DNA of 64,000 bases from the NCBI RefSeq assembly GCF_001557875.1, contig NZ_LNRF01000001.1, positions 186,001 to 250,000 of the forward strand, written 5' to 3'. The notes beneath the pieces were generated by a model that ran no database searches, was not told the DNA's origin, and was given only the letters and a program-made list of their open reading frames with translations. The translations under genes and the position numbers were made by a program. Source of the stretch: Vibrio splendidus. Its GTDB lineage: Bacteria > Pseudomonadota > Gammaproteobacteria > Enterobacterales > Vibrionaceae. Below are positions 8,003 to 16,157 of this stretch, piece after piece. Position 1 is the first letter of the stretch, and every line of letters begins with the position of its first letter.

Positions 8003-8524
8003 GCCTTCAAAACACATTTCTTCATCATGACTGATAAGTTTAGCTAACCTGGACAATTTTACCAATATTTATATAAAATTCATGGTGATAGCATAAATAC
8101 AACACAACTCAGGTTCGAGCACATGAGTATTCATCCCAATTAGATTTATTGTTCTCGTCCCACGCCTTTCTTTTATCACGAGAACTCCACATTGCCATCA
8201 TTATTTTCTAACCTCAACTATACTTTCAAAGCTTGTTAATACGCCGAAGCATATCAATACCTCAATACTTATTAATACGTAGAAACCCCGTCCCTTTCAG
8301 GCGCTGAATTGGATCAATATTGCTCTATATGACAAACGTATTAATCTTGTTTAACGTAACTAAATATCCATACAATAATTGTGCAATTTTGAGAGTTCTA
8401 GTCACACATATGACGAAAAAAGCAAAAACTTGACCTAAAACAATAGCGGAACATGATAACTTATTTTATAATGCGAATTAATGTTTCAGAACACAATAAA
8501 ATTTTATTTCTAGGGGCAAAATCA
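8003..8524 (+). other. Long nagB upstream region
   Basis: About 520 bp without a credible gene. It contains a GTTCTCGT...ACGAGAAC inverted repeat at about 8152-8186 with a 19-nt loop, long AT-rich runs, and a candidate NagC operator near the gene. An upstream in-frame ATG at 8453 would extend nagB by 24 residues but lacks homology to NagB. The length is more than a simple promoter needs, and distal CRP or NagC sites are possible. Confidence 0.5.
8461..8482 (+). promoter_or_regulatory. Candidate NagC operator upstream of nagB
   Basis: TTATTTTATAATGCGAATTA has the TTATTT...GCGAATTAA layout of NagC operators and ends about 40 bp before the nagB start. NagC repressing amino-sugar genes until GlcNAc-6-P binds is well established in enterobacteria and vibrios; its use here is inferred. 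Confidence 0.5.
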
Positions 8525-9325
8525 ATGAGACTTATTCCATTAAGCAACAAAGCTAAAGTAGGTAAATGGGCTGCTCGTCATATCGCAGATTCTATTAACA
8601 AATTCGCGCCAACTGCTGAGCGTCCATTTGTACTAGGTCTTCCTACTGGTAGCACACCTCTAACTACTTACGCTGAGCTAATTGAACTTTACAAAGCTGG
8701 CGAAGTTAGCTTCAAGCACGTTGTAACATTCAACATGGATGAGTACGTTGGTATCGACCCTAACCACCCAGAGTCTTACCGCACATTCATGCACGAGAAC
8801 TTCTTCAACCACGTTGATATTCAAGCAGAAAACATCAATCTGCTAGACGGTCAAGCTGAAGACATCGATGCTCACTGTGCAGCATACGAAGAGAAAATCC
8901 GTTCATACGGCAAAATCAACCTGTTCATGGGCGGCGTAGGCATCGACGGTCACATCGCATTCAACGAACCAGGTTCTTCTCTATCTTCACGCACTCGTAT
9001 CAAAACGTTGACTGAAGACACTCGTATCGCGAACTCTCGTTTCTTCGATGGCGACATCAACCAAGTTCCTAAATACGCACTAACTATCGGTGTTGCTACT
9101 CTTCTAGATTCAGAAGAAGTAATGATCCTTTCTCTAGGCCACAACAAAGCTCAAGCACTTCAAATGGCTATCGAAGGTTCTGTAAACCACATGTGGACTG
9201 TTACAGCTCTACAGATGCACCGTAAAGCTATCATCGTTGCTGATGAGCCAGCTCAACAAGAGCTAAAAGTTAAGACTCTACGCTACTTCCAAGAGCTAGA
9301 AGCTGAAAACATCCAAGACCTATAA
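8525..9325 (+). CDS. nagB: Glucosamine-6-phosphate deaminase NagB
   Basis: Converts glucosamine-6-phosphate to fructose-6-phosphate and ammonia, the last step in GlcNAc and chitin catabolism. The 266-residue length and sequence match E. coli NagB nearly end to end: [20 protein letters not shown] with the catalytic Asp, [17 protein letters not shown] and [15 protein letters not shown]. The start [10 protein letters not shown] (8525) agrees with E. coli and has TAGGGG 8 nt upstream; the 24 extra upstream codons are not homologous. It stands alone rather than in a nagBACD operon, which is usual in vibrios. Codon use is strongly biased, as in highly expressed genes. Confidence 0.96.
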   Translation: MRLIPLSNKAKVGKWAARHIADSINKFAPTAERPFVLGLPTGSTPLTTYAELIELYKAGEVSFKHVVTFNMDEYVGIDPNHPESYRTFMHENFFNHVDIQAENINLLDGQAEDIDAHCAAYEEKIRSYGKINLFMGGVGIDGHIAFNEPGSSLSSRTRIKTLTEDTRIANSRFFDGDINQVPKYALTIGVATLLDSEEVMILSLGHNKAQALQMAIEGSVNHMWTVTALQMHRKAIIVADEPAQQELKVKTLRYFQELEAENIQDL

Positions 9326-9344
9326 TCTCAGGTTTTGTTGAGAC

Positions 9345-9371
9345 AAAAAGCCACATTATGTGGCTTTTTTT
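9345..9371 (+). terminator. Rho-independent terminator after nagB
   Basis: Stem AAAAAGCCACA / TGTGGCTTTTTT with a 3-nt loop and a T-run. Confidence 0.9.
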
Positions 9372-9503
9372 GTACCTGAAATTCGCGGTCAAGGTACAAG
9401 ACTATCCAACAATTAAAACAAAACGTGCAGATTGTAATCGACATCAGAATCGTCAATTCGTGTCATGCTTAGCTCGGAAGCAGTAGGGGGCTGGAGTTAA
9501 TAC

Positions 9504-9535
9504 AAAAAAGCGATTTCTCAAACTAGAGAAACCGC
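9504..9535 (-). terminator. Rho-independent terminator after mtlR
   Basis: On the minus strand a 10-bp stem (GCGGTTTCTC / GAGAAATCGC) precedes six T residues. It ends the mtlADR operon about 100 nt after mtlR. The rest of 9372-9632 shows only AT-rich sequence and a short GATAA triplication near 9600. Confidence 0.85.
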
Positions 9536-9632
9536 CATCATTTTAAGTTTTGGATTGAAACGAACGAATAGCTACAAGATATGTAGGATGCAAAACAAGA
9601 TAAGATAAGATAAGCAAGACTATAAACTAGAG

Positions 9633-10169
9633 CTAAGAACTCAGAGCGTTATCTCTGCACAAGGTAGTGATAATGTCAGTGATAGCTAAAACGATCGTCG
9701 ACTTCACTTTTTGATTATGTCGCCCCAAAAACATTTCAAGCATTGGACCAGACATGGTCTCCACCATCTCCGCATCATATTCGATTGGCATAATACGCTG
9801 AATCGCGTGTACCTTGTTGAGCTCAAATATCACATCAACTTCTGTGAAACTGGTGTCGTCACCCTGTATTTTCGCCCACTCTTTCAAGGTAACGAAAACC
9901 TCTAAATCGTCATAAAGCTCTTTACTGATGACACCAAGCCCTAATAGTAGCTTAGCGCGAATCATAATCTCGCCTAACGGGCCACCGCTGTTAAGAAGAG
10001 GTTCTACAACGAACTTAATTGCAGTGTCATCTTTCTTAAAGATATTCTTTAATACGGCATCTACCGTGTCATCCAATGCATCGTAAGCAGCCATTAGGCA
10101 GGCGCCAGCACTCTCAGCTTCTGATAGGGCTTCAAGTAATTCAGTTTCATGGCTAGTTTGTATTGGCAT
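9633..10169 (-). CDS. mtlR: Mannitol operon repressor MtlR
   Basis: Recognised by similarity to E. coli MtlR: FKKDDTAIKFVVEPLLNSGGPLGE, RAKLLLGLGVI and a final VKSTIVLAITDIIT stretch. MtlR is a helical protein that dampens mannitol operon expression; it lacks a classical DNA-binding motif. It is third in mtlA-mtlD-mtlR. I start it at MPIQTSHETE (178 aa), because a perfect hairpin lies just upstream. A longer frame starting at 10223 overlaps the mtlD stop as ATGA, and would put that hairpin inside the coding sequence; it cannot be excluded. Confidence 0.87.
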   Translation of the reverse strand: MPIQTSHETELLEALSEAESAGACLMAAYDALDDTVDAVLKNIFKKDDTAIKFVVEPLLNSGGPLGEIMIRAKLLLGLGVISKELYDDLEVFVTLKEWAKIQGDDTSFTEVDVIFELNKVHAIQRIMPIEYDAEMVETMSGPMLEMFLGRHNQKVKSTIVLAITDIITTLCRDNALSS

Positions 10170-10186
10170 AACGGCTCGGCAATAAG

Positions 10187-10210
10187 AAAGTGCCACCGGG
10201 GTGGCACTTT
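10187..10210 (-). terminator. Intercistronic hairpin between mtlD and mtlR
   Basis: A perfect 10- to 11-bp stem (AAAGTGCCACC / GGTGGCACTTT) with a minimal loop, followed on the minus strand by TTTCTTATT. It probably acts as a partial terminator or mRNA stabiliser that lowers mtlR expression relative to mtlD. Confidence 0.65.
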
Positions 10211-10219
10211 GATGATTTA

Positions 10220-11368
10220 TCATTTCAATGCTAGATAAGCTTGTTCCGCTAGTTTAACAACTTCTGAATCGATATTCAGCTCAGAATAATGCGCTAATGT
10301 CTCAGCAAAACCTTTTTCTGTGAACATTGCTTGAAGTTCAACCGCTTGTGGGTCGTCTTCATTCTTGTAATGAAATGCTGCAGCAATCGCTTTTACTAGG
10401 TGAGCGTTCGGAAGATCGTACTCTAATGTACCGTTCAATGGCTTAACTAAGCGGTCTTGTGGGCTCAGTTTACGAATAGGCTGACGGCCCACGCGGTCTA
10501 CTTCATCACGCAGGAATGGGTTTGCAAAACGGCCAAGAATTTTCAAAATGTAAGCGGCATGTGCATCTCGATCAAAGCCGTAACGCTTGATCAGAACTTC
10601 ACCACTCTCTTCCATTGTTGCTTTTACTTCAGAGTAGATCGATTGGTCTTCAATAGCATCTTTAATTGTCTCGTGACCAGCAAGTACACCCAGGTATGCT
10701 GTTACTAGGTGGCCTGTATTTAATGTGAACAGTTTACGCTCAACGAAAGCCATTAGGTTATCAGTGCATTCCATACCAGGGATGTTTGGAATATCACCTT
10801 TGAATTGTGTTTGGTCTACGATCCACTCGCTGAACGTTTCAACTGTTACTGCTAGTGGGTCTGTTTCGCCTGCTTCTGCTGGTGGTACGATACGGTCAAC
10901 CGCTGAATCAACAAAGCCAATATGCGCTTCAGTGAACGCTTTCATTTCGTCAGAAAGGTGCTCTAAAACAGCAGCTTTAAGCTGGCTAGTACCACGAACC
11001 ATGTTCTCTGCTGCGATGATGTTCATTGGCGCGGTGTTGTTTGCCGCTGCACGCTTTTCAATGCCTTGAGCAATAGACTTAGAGATAATTTTAAGAACCG
11101 TTGGACCAACCGCAGTGGTCACAATGTCAGACTCAGCAATGCAATCTACCACAGCGCTTGTCGCTGAGTTTACTGCCGTCACGTTCTTAACGATTTCAAC
11201 AACACACTCTTCACCAACAATCTTCACTGGGTATTCTTGGCGTTCAATTAACGCATTAACAACCGTTTCATTTACGTCAGCAAAAGTAACCTTCATACCA
11301 GCGTCAGAAAGAAGTTTACCGATGAAGCCACGACCGATATTACCTGCACCAAAATGTAACGCTTTCAT
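10220..11368 (-). CDS. mtlD: Mannitol-1-phosphate 5-dehydrogenase MtlD
   Basis: Oxidises mannitol-1-phosphate to fructose-6-phosphate with NAD+, feeding mannitol into glycolysis. The 382-residue length is typical. The N-terminal Rossmann loop GAGNIGRG is at residues 7-14, and the polyol dehydrogenase signature lies near [14 protein letters not shown]. An AAGG ribosome site precedes the ATG. It is 186 bp downstream of mtlA and separated from it by a hairpin. Confidence 0.96.
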   Translation of the reverse strand: MKALHFGAGNIGRGFIGKLLSDAGMKVTFADVNETVVNALIERQEYPVKIVGEECVVEIVKNVTAVNSATSAVVDCIAESDIVTTAVGPTVLKIISKSIAQGIEKRAAANNTAPMNIIAAENMVRGTSQLKAAVLEHLSDEMKAFTEAHIGFVDSAVDRIVPPAEAGETDPLAVTVETFSEWIVDQTQFKGDIPNIPGMECTDNLMAFVERKLFTLNTGHLVTAYLGVLAGHETIKDAIEDQSIYSEVKATMEESGEVLIKRYGFDRDAHAAYILKILGRFANPFLRDEVDRVGRQPIRKLSPQDRLVKPLNGTLEYDLPNAHLVKAIAAAFHYKNEDDPQAVELQAMFTEKGFAETLAHYSELNIDSEVVKLAEQAYLALK

Positions 11369-11495
11369 AATTTTGACCTTATAAATATTTGAATCTAGAT
11401 AGCTAACTGCTCAACAACATGCCTTGACGATGTGCCCTAAAAGCATTAAGCAGTAAGCTATTCAGACTGAATCTTGTTAAGACAGATTTAGACCG

Positions 11496-11526
11496 AAAAT
11501 GAGGCCAGTAGGGGGATACCGGCCTC
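11496..11526 (-). terminator. Hairpin between mtlA and mtlD
   Basis: On the minus strand a 10-bp stem (GAGGCCGGTA / TACTGGCCTC, one wobble) with a 6-nt loop is followed by ATTTTC. The T-run is short, so partial termination or protection of the mtlA 3' end is more likely than full termination. Confidence 0.6.
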
Positions 11527-11554
11527 CTTCACTTAGGAGCTTGACTAGAGCTTT

Positions 11555-13447
11555 TTAGTTTCCGTTGAGAATACGTAGAACATCAGCAGGGTTTGTTGTG
11601 TTCTGTAGGCATTCCACAGCGTCTTCATCATCAAGTGAATTGGTAATAGCCATCAGCACCATGTTGTGCTCATCGCCTTGTGCGGCAATACCGATAACCA
11701 TCTTCGCGATATCGTCTTCATCTTCGCCCCACTGAATACCTTCAGGGTACTGACAGAAAACGATGCCGGTTTTTTGTACGTATTGCTTCGCTTCGATTGT
11801 TCCGTGTGGTACTGCGATAGACTCGCCAAGGTAAGTAGATACAAGCTCTTCACGAGCAAACATGCCATCTACGTACTCTGGAGATACATTGCCAAGTTTT
11901 ACCAATTGGTCGCCAGCAAACTTGATTGCGTCTTCTTTCTGAGTCGCTTTAAGGCCAAGGAAGATGCTGTCATTAGTAAGTGCAAGCTTGTTGCCTTCTT
12001 GAGCTGGCGCTGCTGCAGGAGCCGGAGCTTCTACCTTCGCTTCACCACTTTGTGCTTCAACCAGTTCTGCTACTAGGTTGTCGTATACTGCGCCGTCTAA
12101 GAAGTTGTTAAGAGACATGTGCATTGCACCAGGAATGGTTTTGCGAGCACGGTCTGTTAGGTCTTTATGCGTAATAACAATTTGCGAATCAGCCGGTAGG
12201 TTGTTGATTGCGTAGTTGGTTACTTCAATATCTAGGCCAGCCGTTGCTACTTTCTTACGTAGTAGACCTGCACCCATAGCACTTGAACCCATACCCGCAT
12301 CACACGCTACATAAACTGCTTTTACATCCGCCAGGTTTACGTTTGCTTCTGATGCTGCACCTTTTGAAGACGCTTTCATGCCTTTCATTTGTGCAGAAGC
12401 TTTTTCTAGAGAATCTTCTTCGTCATCTTGAGCTGAAGTCTTAAGTAGGATTGAAGCGACTACGAAAGATACTGCTGTTGCAGCGATAACAGAAAGAACA
12501 ACACCAATGTAAGAGCCTTTTGGCGTCATCAGTAAGATTGCAAAGATAGAACCTGGTGATGCTGGAGAGATAAGACCAGAGTCGAACACTACGTTAGTGA
12601 ATACACCAGCCATACCACCTGCGATTACCGCAAGGATTAGACGTGGGTTCATTAGAACGTAAGGGAAGTAAATTTCGTGGATACCACCTAAGAAGTGGAT
12701 GATAGATGCACCAGCAGCAGATTGCTTTGCGCTACCTTTACCAAACACCATGTAAGCAAGTAGTAGACCTAGACCTGGACCTGGGTTCGCTTCGATTAGG
12801 AAGAAGATTGAACGGCCTATCTCTTCTGACTGCTGAATACCTAGAGGAGAGAAGATACCGTGGTTGATTGCGTTGTTTAGGAAAAGGATTTTCGCAGGTT
12901 CTACGAAGATAGAAGCAAGAGGTAGTGCACCCGCTTCAACCATTACGTTAACGCCAGCCGCTAAACCAGAAGATAGAACTTTAACTGCAGGGCCAATCAC
13001 GATGAACGCGATGATCGCGCAGATCATGCCGATGATACCAGCGGAGAAGTTGTTCACTAGCATTTCGAAACCACTCTTCACTTTGCCGTGAACAGCTTCA
13101 TCGAATTTCTTGATTGCGATACCACCTAGTGGACCCACAATCATTGCACCCATAAACATTGGGATATCAGTACCAACGATCACACCCATTGTTGTGATGG
13201 CACCGACTACCGCACCGCGGTCACCACCAACCATTTTACCACCGGTGTAACCAATCAATAATGGCAGTAGGTATGTAATCATAGGACCAACCATTGATGC
13301 TAACGTTTCGTTAGGCCACCAACCTGTTGGAATGAATAGTGCAGTAATGAAACCCCACGCAATAAATGCGCCGATGTTTGGCATTACCATATTGGATAAG
13401 AAACGACCAAAGTTTTGAACCTTGATCTTCGCTTCTGGTGATAACAT
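11555..13447 (-). CDS. mtlA: PTS mannitol transporter subunit EIICBA (MtlA)
   Basis: Phosphotransferase permease that imports mannitol and phosphorylates it to mannitol-1-phosphate. The 630-residue protein has an IIC domain (about 1-340, with GGIHEIYFPYVL), an IIB domain with phospho-Cys382 in VACDAGMGSS, an Ala/Pro-rich linker (about 470-485) and an IIA domain with phospho-His548 in SIAVPHG. I start at MLSPEAKIKVQNFGRF, which aligns with E. coli MtlA; an upstream frame to 13540 adds 31 residues that are not homologous and lie in the leader. GGGG sits 8-11 nt upstream of the chosen ATG. Confidence 0.95.
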   Translation of the reverse strand: MLSPEAKIKVQNFGRFLSNMVMPNIGAFIAWGFITALFIPTGWWPNETLASMVGPMITYLLPLLIGYTGGKMVGGDRGAVVGAITTMGVIVGTDIPMFMGAMIVGPLGGIAIKKFDEAVHGKVKSGFEMLVNNFSAGIIGMICAIIAFIVIGPAVKVLSSGLAAGVNVMVEAGALPLASIFVEPAKILFLNNAINHGIFSPLGIQQSEEIGRSIFFLIEANPGPGLGLLLAYMVFGKGSAKQSAAGASIIHFLGGIHEIYFPYVLMNPRLILAVIAGGMAGVFTNVVFDSGLISPASPGSIFAILLMTPKGSYIGVVLSVIAATAVSFVVASILLKTSAQDDEEDSLEKASAQMKGMKASSKGAASEANVNLADVKAVYVACDAGMGSSAMGAGLLRKKVATAGLDIEVTNYAINNLPADSQIVITHKDLTDRARKTIPGAMHMSLNNFLDGAVYDNLVAELVEAQSGEAKVEAPAPAAAPAQEGNKLALTNDSIFLGLKATQKEDAIKFAGDQLVKLGNVSPEYVDGMFAREELVSTYLGESIAVPHGTIEAKQYVQKTGIVFCQYPEGIQWGEDEDDIAKMVIGIAAQGDEHNMVLMAITNSLDDEDAVECLQNTTNPADVLRILNGN

Positions 13448-13570
13448 AGGTAGAACCCCGTAGTGTATTGGTTGGTCAAATGACCGAAAGTGTGTGCTCA
13501 AAAGTTGATTGAAATGTATCACAACATTTCCAAAATGCACCTCAAGCCAATTTTCGTGATATCAGTCACG
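13448..13570 (+). ncRNA. mtlS: Possible MtlS-type antisense sRNA against the mtlA leader
   Basis: In V. cholerae an approximately 120-nt RNA, MtlS, is made from the strand opposite the mtlA 5' UTR and blocks MtlA synthesis when mannitol is absent. The position is defined here by synteny only: the stretch just upstream of mtlA lacks coding potential on either strand. I see no clear plus-strand promoter or U-tract terminator that fixes the ends, so the boundaries are nominal. Confidence 0.35.
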
Positions 13571-13571
13571 C
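13556..13571. promoter_or_regulatory. CRP-like palindrome near the mtlA promoter
   Basis: CGTGA-TATCAG-TCACG is a perfect dyad with 6-nt spacing, differing from the CRP core TGTGA-N6-TCACA only at the outer bases. It fits catabolite control of mannitol uptake. Confidence 0.5.
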
Positions 13572-13670
13572 GCGAAAAACACTTAGGGGTTACTGCAAAC
13601 GACTTAGATCACAAAAACACCATGAATTAAAATTACAAAGCAAAATTAACGATAATAAATCTCATTCACA

Positions 13671-13730
13671 TAAGATCTAGATCACACTTGAAGACTTGGC
13701 CATCAAAAATAATTAGCGATACAGATCACA
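13671..13730. promoter_or_regulatory. Two CRP-like half-conserved sites upstream of mtlA
   Basis: 13671-13686 (TAAGATCTAGATCACA) and 13715-13730 (AGCGATACAGATCACA) each keep an intact right half GATCACA of the CRP consensus with a degenerate left half. They lie about 225-285 bp upstream of mtlA. The rest of 13731-14011 is AT-rich with no gene, and holds the plus-strand promoter of the next gene. Confidence 0.45.
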
Positions 13731-14011
13731 CTTAATAAAAGACACACCCTAAAAACTATAAGCCATGTATGAAAGAACGCCATTCTAAGTGTGTTTTCTA
13801 TGCACCCGGATGAATTAAACCCATCATTTTGTAATTTAATTACAAAAACAAACTAAAGCCTATCTTTCAATATTCTGATTCTCCTAACGCCCAAACCTCA
13901 AAATACATGAACAATGAAGGAGCGAAATTGCGTAAAATAGTTGTGTTATTCTAGTTTGTAATTCCTACCCCAACATTATCCAGTATTCCAATAACGACTT
14001 AAGAGAAGACT

Positions 14012-14878
14012 ATGTCAGACAAGATCTCCACATCGGCTCTCGCGAAACAGAGAGACATAGAAGCTAAAACTCTATTTAGTGACCTAAAAATGGCCGGCTA
14101 TATCGTACGTTCACAAGAGCGTTGGGTACTGACTGAGCGAGGTGAAAGTTTTGGTGGAGAGTATGTGGAGCATAAAAAGTTTGGTGTCTTTATTGTCTGG
14201 CCGGAAAAACTGCTTATCGACTTAGATTCATTTTCTGGAAAAACACTAACCGCGACTCAACTGGGCAGTGCTTTTCAACTTAGCGCAAAGAAGATCAACT
14301 TACTGCTCAATGAGCTTGGTTGGATAACAAAAGAAGAAGATGGTTGGCACGTCACCTCTACAGGCTTAAAAGCCGGAGGTGAACAAAGAGAAGACAAAGC
14401 GACTCAAAACTTATTCGTCGTATGGCACGACTCGTTGGTTCGCAATAAACGTTTGAAGCAGTCTGTTGTTGAATTCCTAGGGCATGATGCTGAAAGCCAC
14501 TCGACCGATGTGTCATTCTCCAGTTTTCGTCAGAAATTCGAGGCGAAGCACCGAAGCTTAGATGGGCATTATGTTCGTTCAAAGGGAGAACTGATCATCG
14601 ATAACTGGCTTTATATGGCAGGAGTGGTTCATGCGTACGAGCGTCCGCTTCCGATATCAAAAGAAGTGATCAGCGATTTTTATCTACCAAGTGGCAAAGT
14701 GTACATCCAGTTCTGGGGAACCGATTCTGCGCCCATCGCCGAAGATAAACGTGAAACTACGAGAAAAATCTATGAAGAGCATGGTTTTGGCTTAATCGAA
14801 ATCACGCCAGAAGATATTCCAAACCTAGACAGCGTACTTCCACCATTGTTGCGTCAATATGGTATCAAGGCGTACTAA
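14012..14878 (+). CDS. Uncharacterised protein: N-terminal wHTH-like repeats and C-terminal PD-(D/E)XK-like nuclease fold
   Basis: A 288-residue protein of no family I can name. Residues 5-55 resemble a phage antirepressor/KilA C-like winged helix (ALAKQRDIEAKTLFSDLK, GYIVRSQERWVLTERG). Residues 80-115 look like a second helix-turn-helix (TATQLGSAFQLSAKKINLLL, ELGWI). The C-terminal third has the order expected of a restriction-like fold: RSKGELIIDNWLY with Glu, HAYERPLPI, SDFYLPSGKVYIQFWG with Asp, then an ARM of DKRETTRKIYEEHGFGLIEITPEDI. The usual Glu of the (D/E)XK strand is Gln (YIQFWG), so activity is uncertain. It is monocistronic, with AGAGAAG before the ATG. Confidence 0.75.
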   Translation: MSDKISTSALAKQRDIEAKTLFSDLKMAGYIVRSQERWVLTERGESFGGEYVEHKKFGVFIVWPEKLLIDLDSFSGKTLTATQLGSAFQLSAKKINLLLNELGWITKEEDGWHVTSTGLKAGGEQREDKATQNLFVVWHDSLVRNKRLKQSVVEFLGHDAESHSTDVSFSSFRQKFEAKHRSLDGHYVRSKGELIIDNWLYMAGVVHAYERPLPISKEVISDFYLPSGKVYIQFWGTDSAPIAEDKRETTRKIYEEHGFGLIEITPEDIPNLDSVLPPLLRQYGIKAY

Positions 14879-15203
14879 ACTACTGAATCTAGACATCCCC
14901 ACATCCACTAAGATCACACTTATCGAATCATTATGGACATTATTAACCATAGTGATTTGATATGTTCGCTATTTTTCCCGAGTAACTCTTCTATTATCTT
15001 ACACCCATCGACTTGAGCTACCGCAGATACTCGATTTATTGGGGCATGTTCGATAGCCATTTAAGCGTTCAGCCTTTTAGGGGCTGACTGTTCTAGAAAC
15101 GACTTCTATAGAGATACAGCCTAAATGCGTTATCCGTTTATTGTTGACGTTACCGAACATAAAACCCTACAACATTTATTATTGATAGATATTAGGATTC
15201 AAC
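14879..15203. other. Intergenic region before the nitroreductase gene
   Basis: About 325 bp with no gene. An imperfect CAGCC...GGCTG inverted repeat lies near 15072-15089 (CAGCCTTTTAGGGGCTG), and the nitroreductase promoter is presumably in the last 100 bp. No specific operator was identified. Confidence 0.4.
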
Positions 15204-15860
15204 ATGACTCATCCAATCATTTCAGATCTAAACACTCGCTACACAGCTAAAAAATACGATGCAGAAAAGCGCATCTCTGCGGAAGACATGGAAGTAATCA
15301 AAGAAGCACTTCGTTTGTCAGCTTCTTCTATCAACTCTCAGCCTTGGAAATTCATCATCATTGAGAGTGACGCAGCAAAACAACGCTTCCACAATACTTT
15401 CGAAAACATGTTCCAGTTTAACCAACCACATGCGAAAGAAGCGTCACACACGATCCTGTTTGCTCACGATCCTAAATACACTAAAGAGAAATTCGCGAAG
15501 CGTGCAGATACAGAAGTTAGCTCTGGTCACCTACCCGCTGAAATGTACGAGCAATTCTTAGGTGCTTACGCATTCGCAGAAATGAACACAGATGAGACTG
15601 GTTTCAACGGAAACTGGACTAAGTCTCAAGTTTACATCGCACTAGGTAACATACTGCACACGCTAGCTCGTCTTGGCATCGCTTCAACACCGATGGAAGG
15701 TGTAGACGCAGCTATGATCGGCGAAGAGTTTGCTGACGAACTAGAAGGCCACGTTGTTGATGTTGCACTGGCTATCGGCTACCACAAAGACGGCGAAGAC
15801 TACAACCACGGTAAACCAAAAGCGCGCCTAGCTCTTGATGAAGTCGTTACCACGCTATAA
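15204..15860 (+). CDS. NfsB-family NAD(P)H nitroreductase/flavin reductase (FRase I-like)
   Basis: A 218-residue FMN-dependent oxidoreductase of the NfsB/FRase I group, which reduces nitroaromatics, quinones or free flavin with NAD(P)H. The start MTHPIISDLNTRYTAKKYD and the block EALRLSASSINSQPWKFI match V. fischeri FRase I, whose length is also 218. LGNILHTLARLGIASTPMEG and VALAIGYH are further family blocks. In luminous vibrios FRase I supplies FMNH2 to luciferase; no lux genes are visible here, so a detoxifying role is more likely. It is followed by a strong terminator. Confidence 0.92.
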   Translation: MTHPIISDLNTRYTAKKYDAEKRISAEDMEVIKEALRLSASSINSQPWKFIIIESDAAKQRFHNTFENMFQFNQPHAKEASHTILFAHDPKYTKEKFAKRADTEVSSGHLPAEMYEQFLGAYAFAEMNTDETGFNGNWTKSQVYIALGNILHTLARLGIASTPMEGVDAAMIGEEFADELEGHVVDVALAIGYHKDGEDYNHGKPKARLALDEVVTTL

Positions 15861-15927
15861 CAGTTACCGCGCTATAATAGGCACAACGCTGTAATAGCTG
15901 AAACAAACAAATCGCACTGCTTTACTT

Positions 15928-15955
15928 GGCCAGACTCTCGTCTGGCCTTTTTTTT
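15928..15955 (+). terminator. Rho-independent terminator after the nitroreductase gene
   Basis: An 8-bp perfect stem (GGCCAGAC / GTCTGGCC), tetraloop TCTC, followed by eight T residues. Confidence 0.93.
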
Positions 15956-15993
15956 GTATCTGTTATTTATCCAAACCACTATCAACCTAAAAT

Positions 15994-16049
15994 GTTAAAA
16001 TGACTCGACAAGCTCATTTTAACATGAAAACACAACAAGTCATTAAGAC
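15994..16049 (+). promoter_or_regulatory. Three candidate NorR enhancer sites upstream of norVW
   Basis: GTTAAAATGAC (15994-16004) and GTCATTAAGAC (16039-16049) fit the NorR core GT-N7-AC. CTCATTTTAAC (16013-16023) is the same motif inverted, with one change. The first two sites form a perfect 12-bp inverted repeat (ATGTTAAAATGA / TCATTTTAACAT). E. coli norVW also has three NorR sites upstream of a sigma-54 promoter. Confidence 0.65.
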
Positions 16050-16104
16050 ACAACTGAAAGCCCAAAAAGCAAACAAATACAACTAAAACAATAAGTTAAA
16101 AACA

Positions 16105-16120
16105 TGGCACAACTAGTGCA
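16105..16120 (+). promoter_or_regulatory. Sigma-54 (-24/-12) promoter of norVW
   Basis: TGGCAC-AACTA-GTGCA matches the RpoN consensus TGGCAC-N5-TTGCA with one change. It lies 38 bp before norV and about 55 bp after the last NorR-like site. Confidence 0.75.
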
Positions 16121-16157
16121 ATGAGAGCCTTAGATATTTCAATAAGGTATTATCATT

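Noticed and set aside
8152..8186. GTTCTCGT...ACGAGAAC inverted repeat treated as a terminator or sRNA
   Set aside because: The loop is 19 nt and no T-run follows; too weak for a terminator call, left as a note in the intergenic entry.
9596..9616. Short GATAA tandem repeat
   Set aside because: Only three 5-bp units, consistent with chance in AT-rich DNA.
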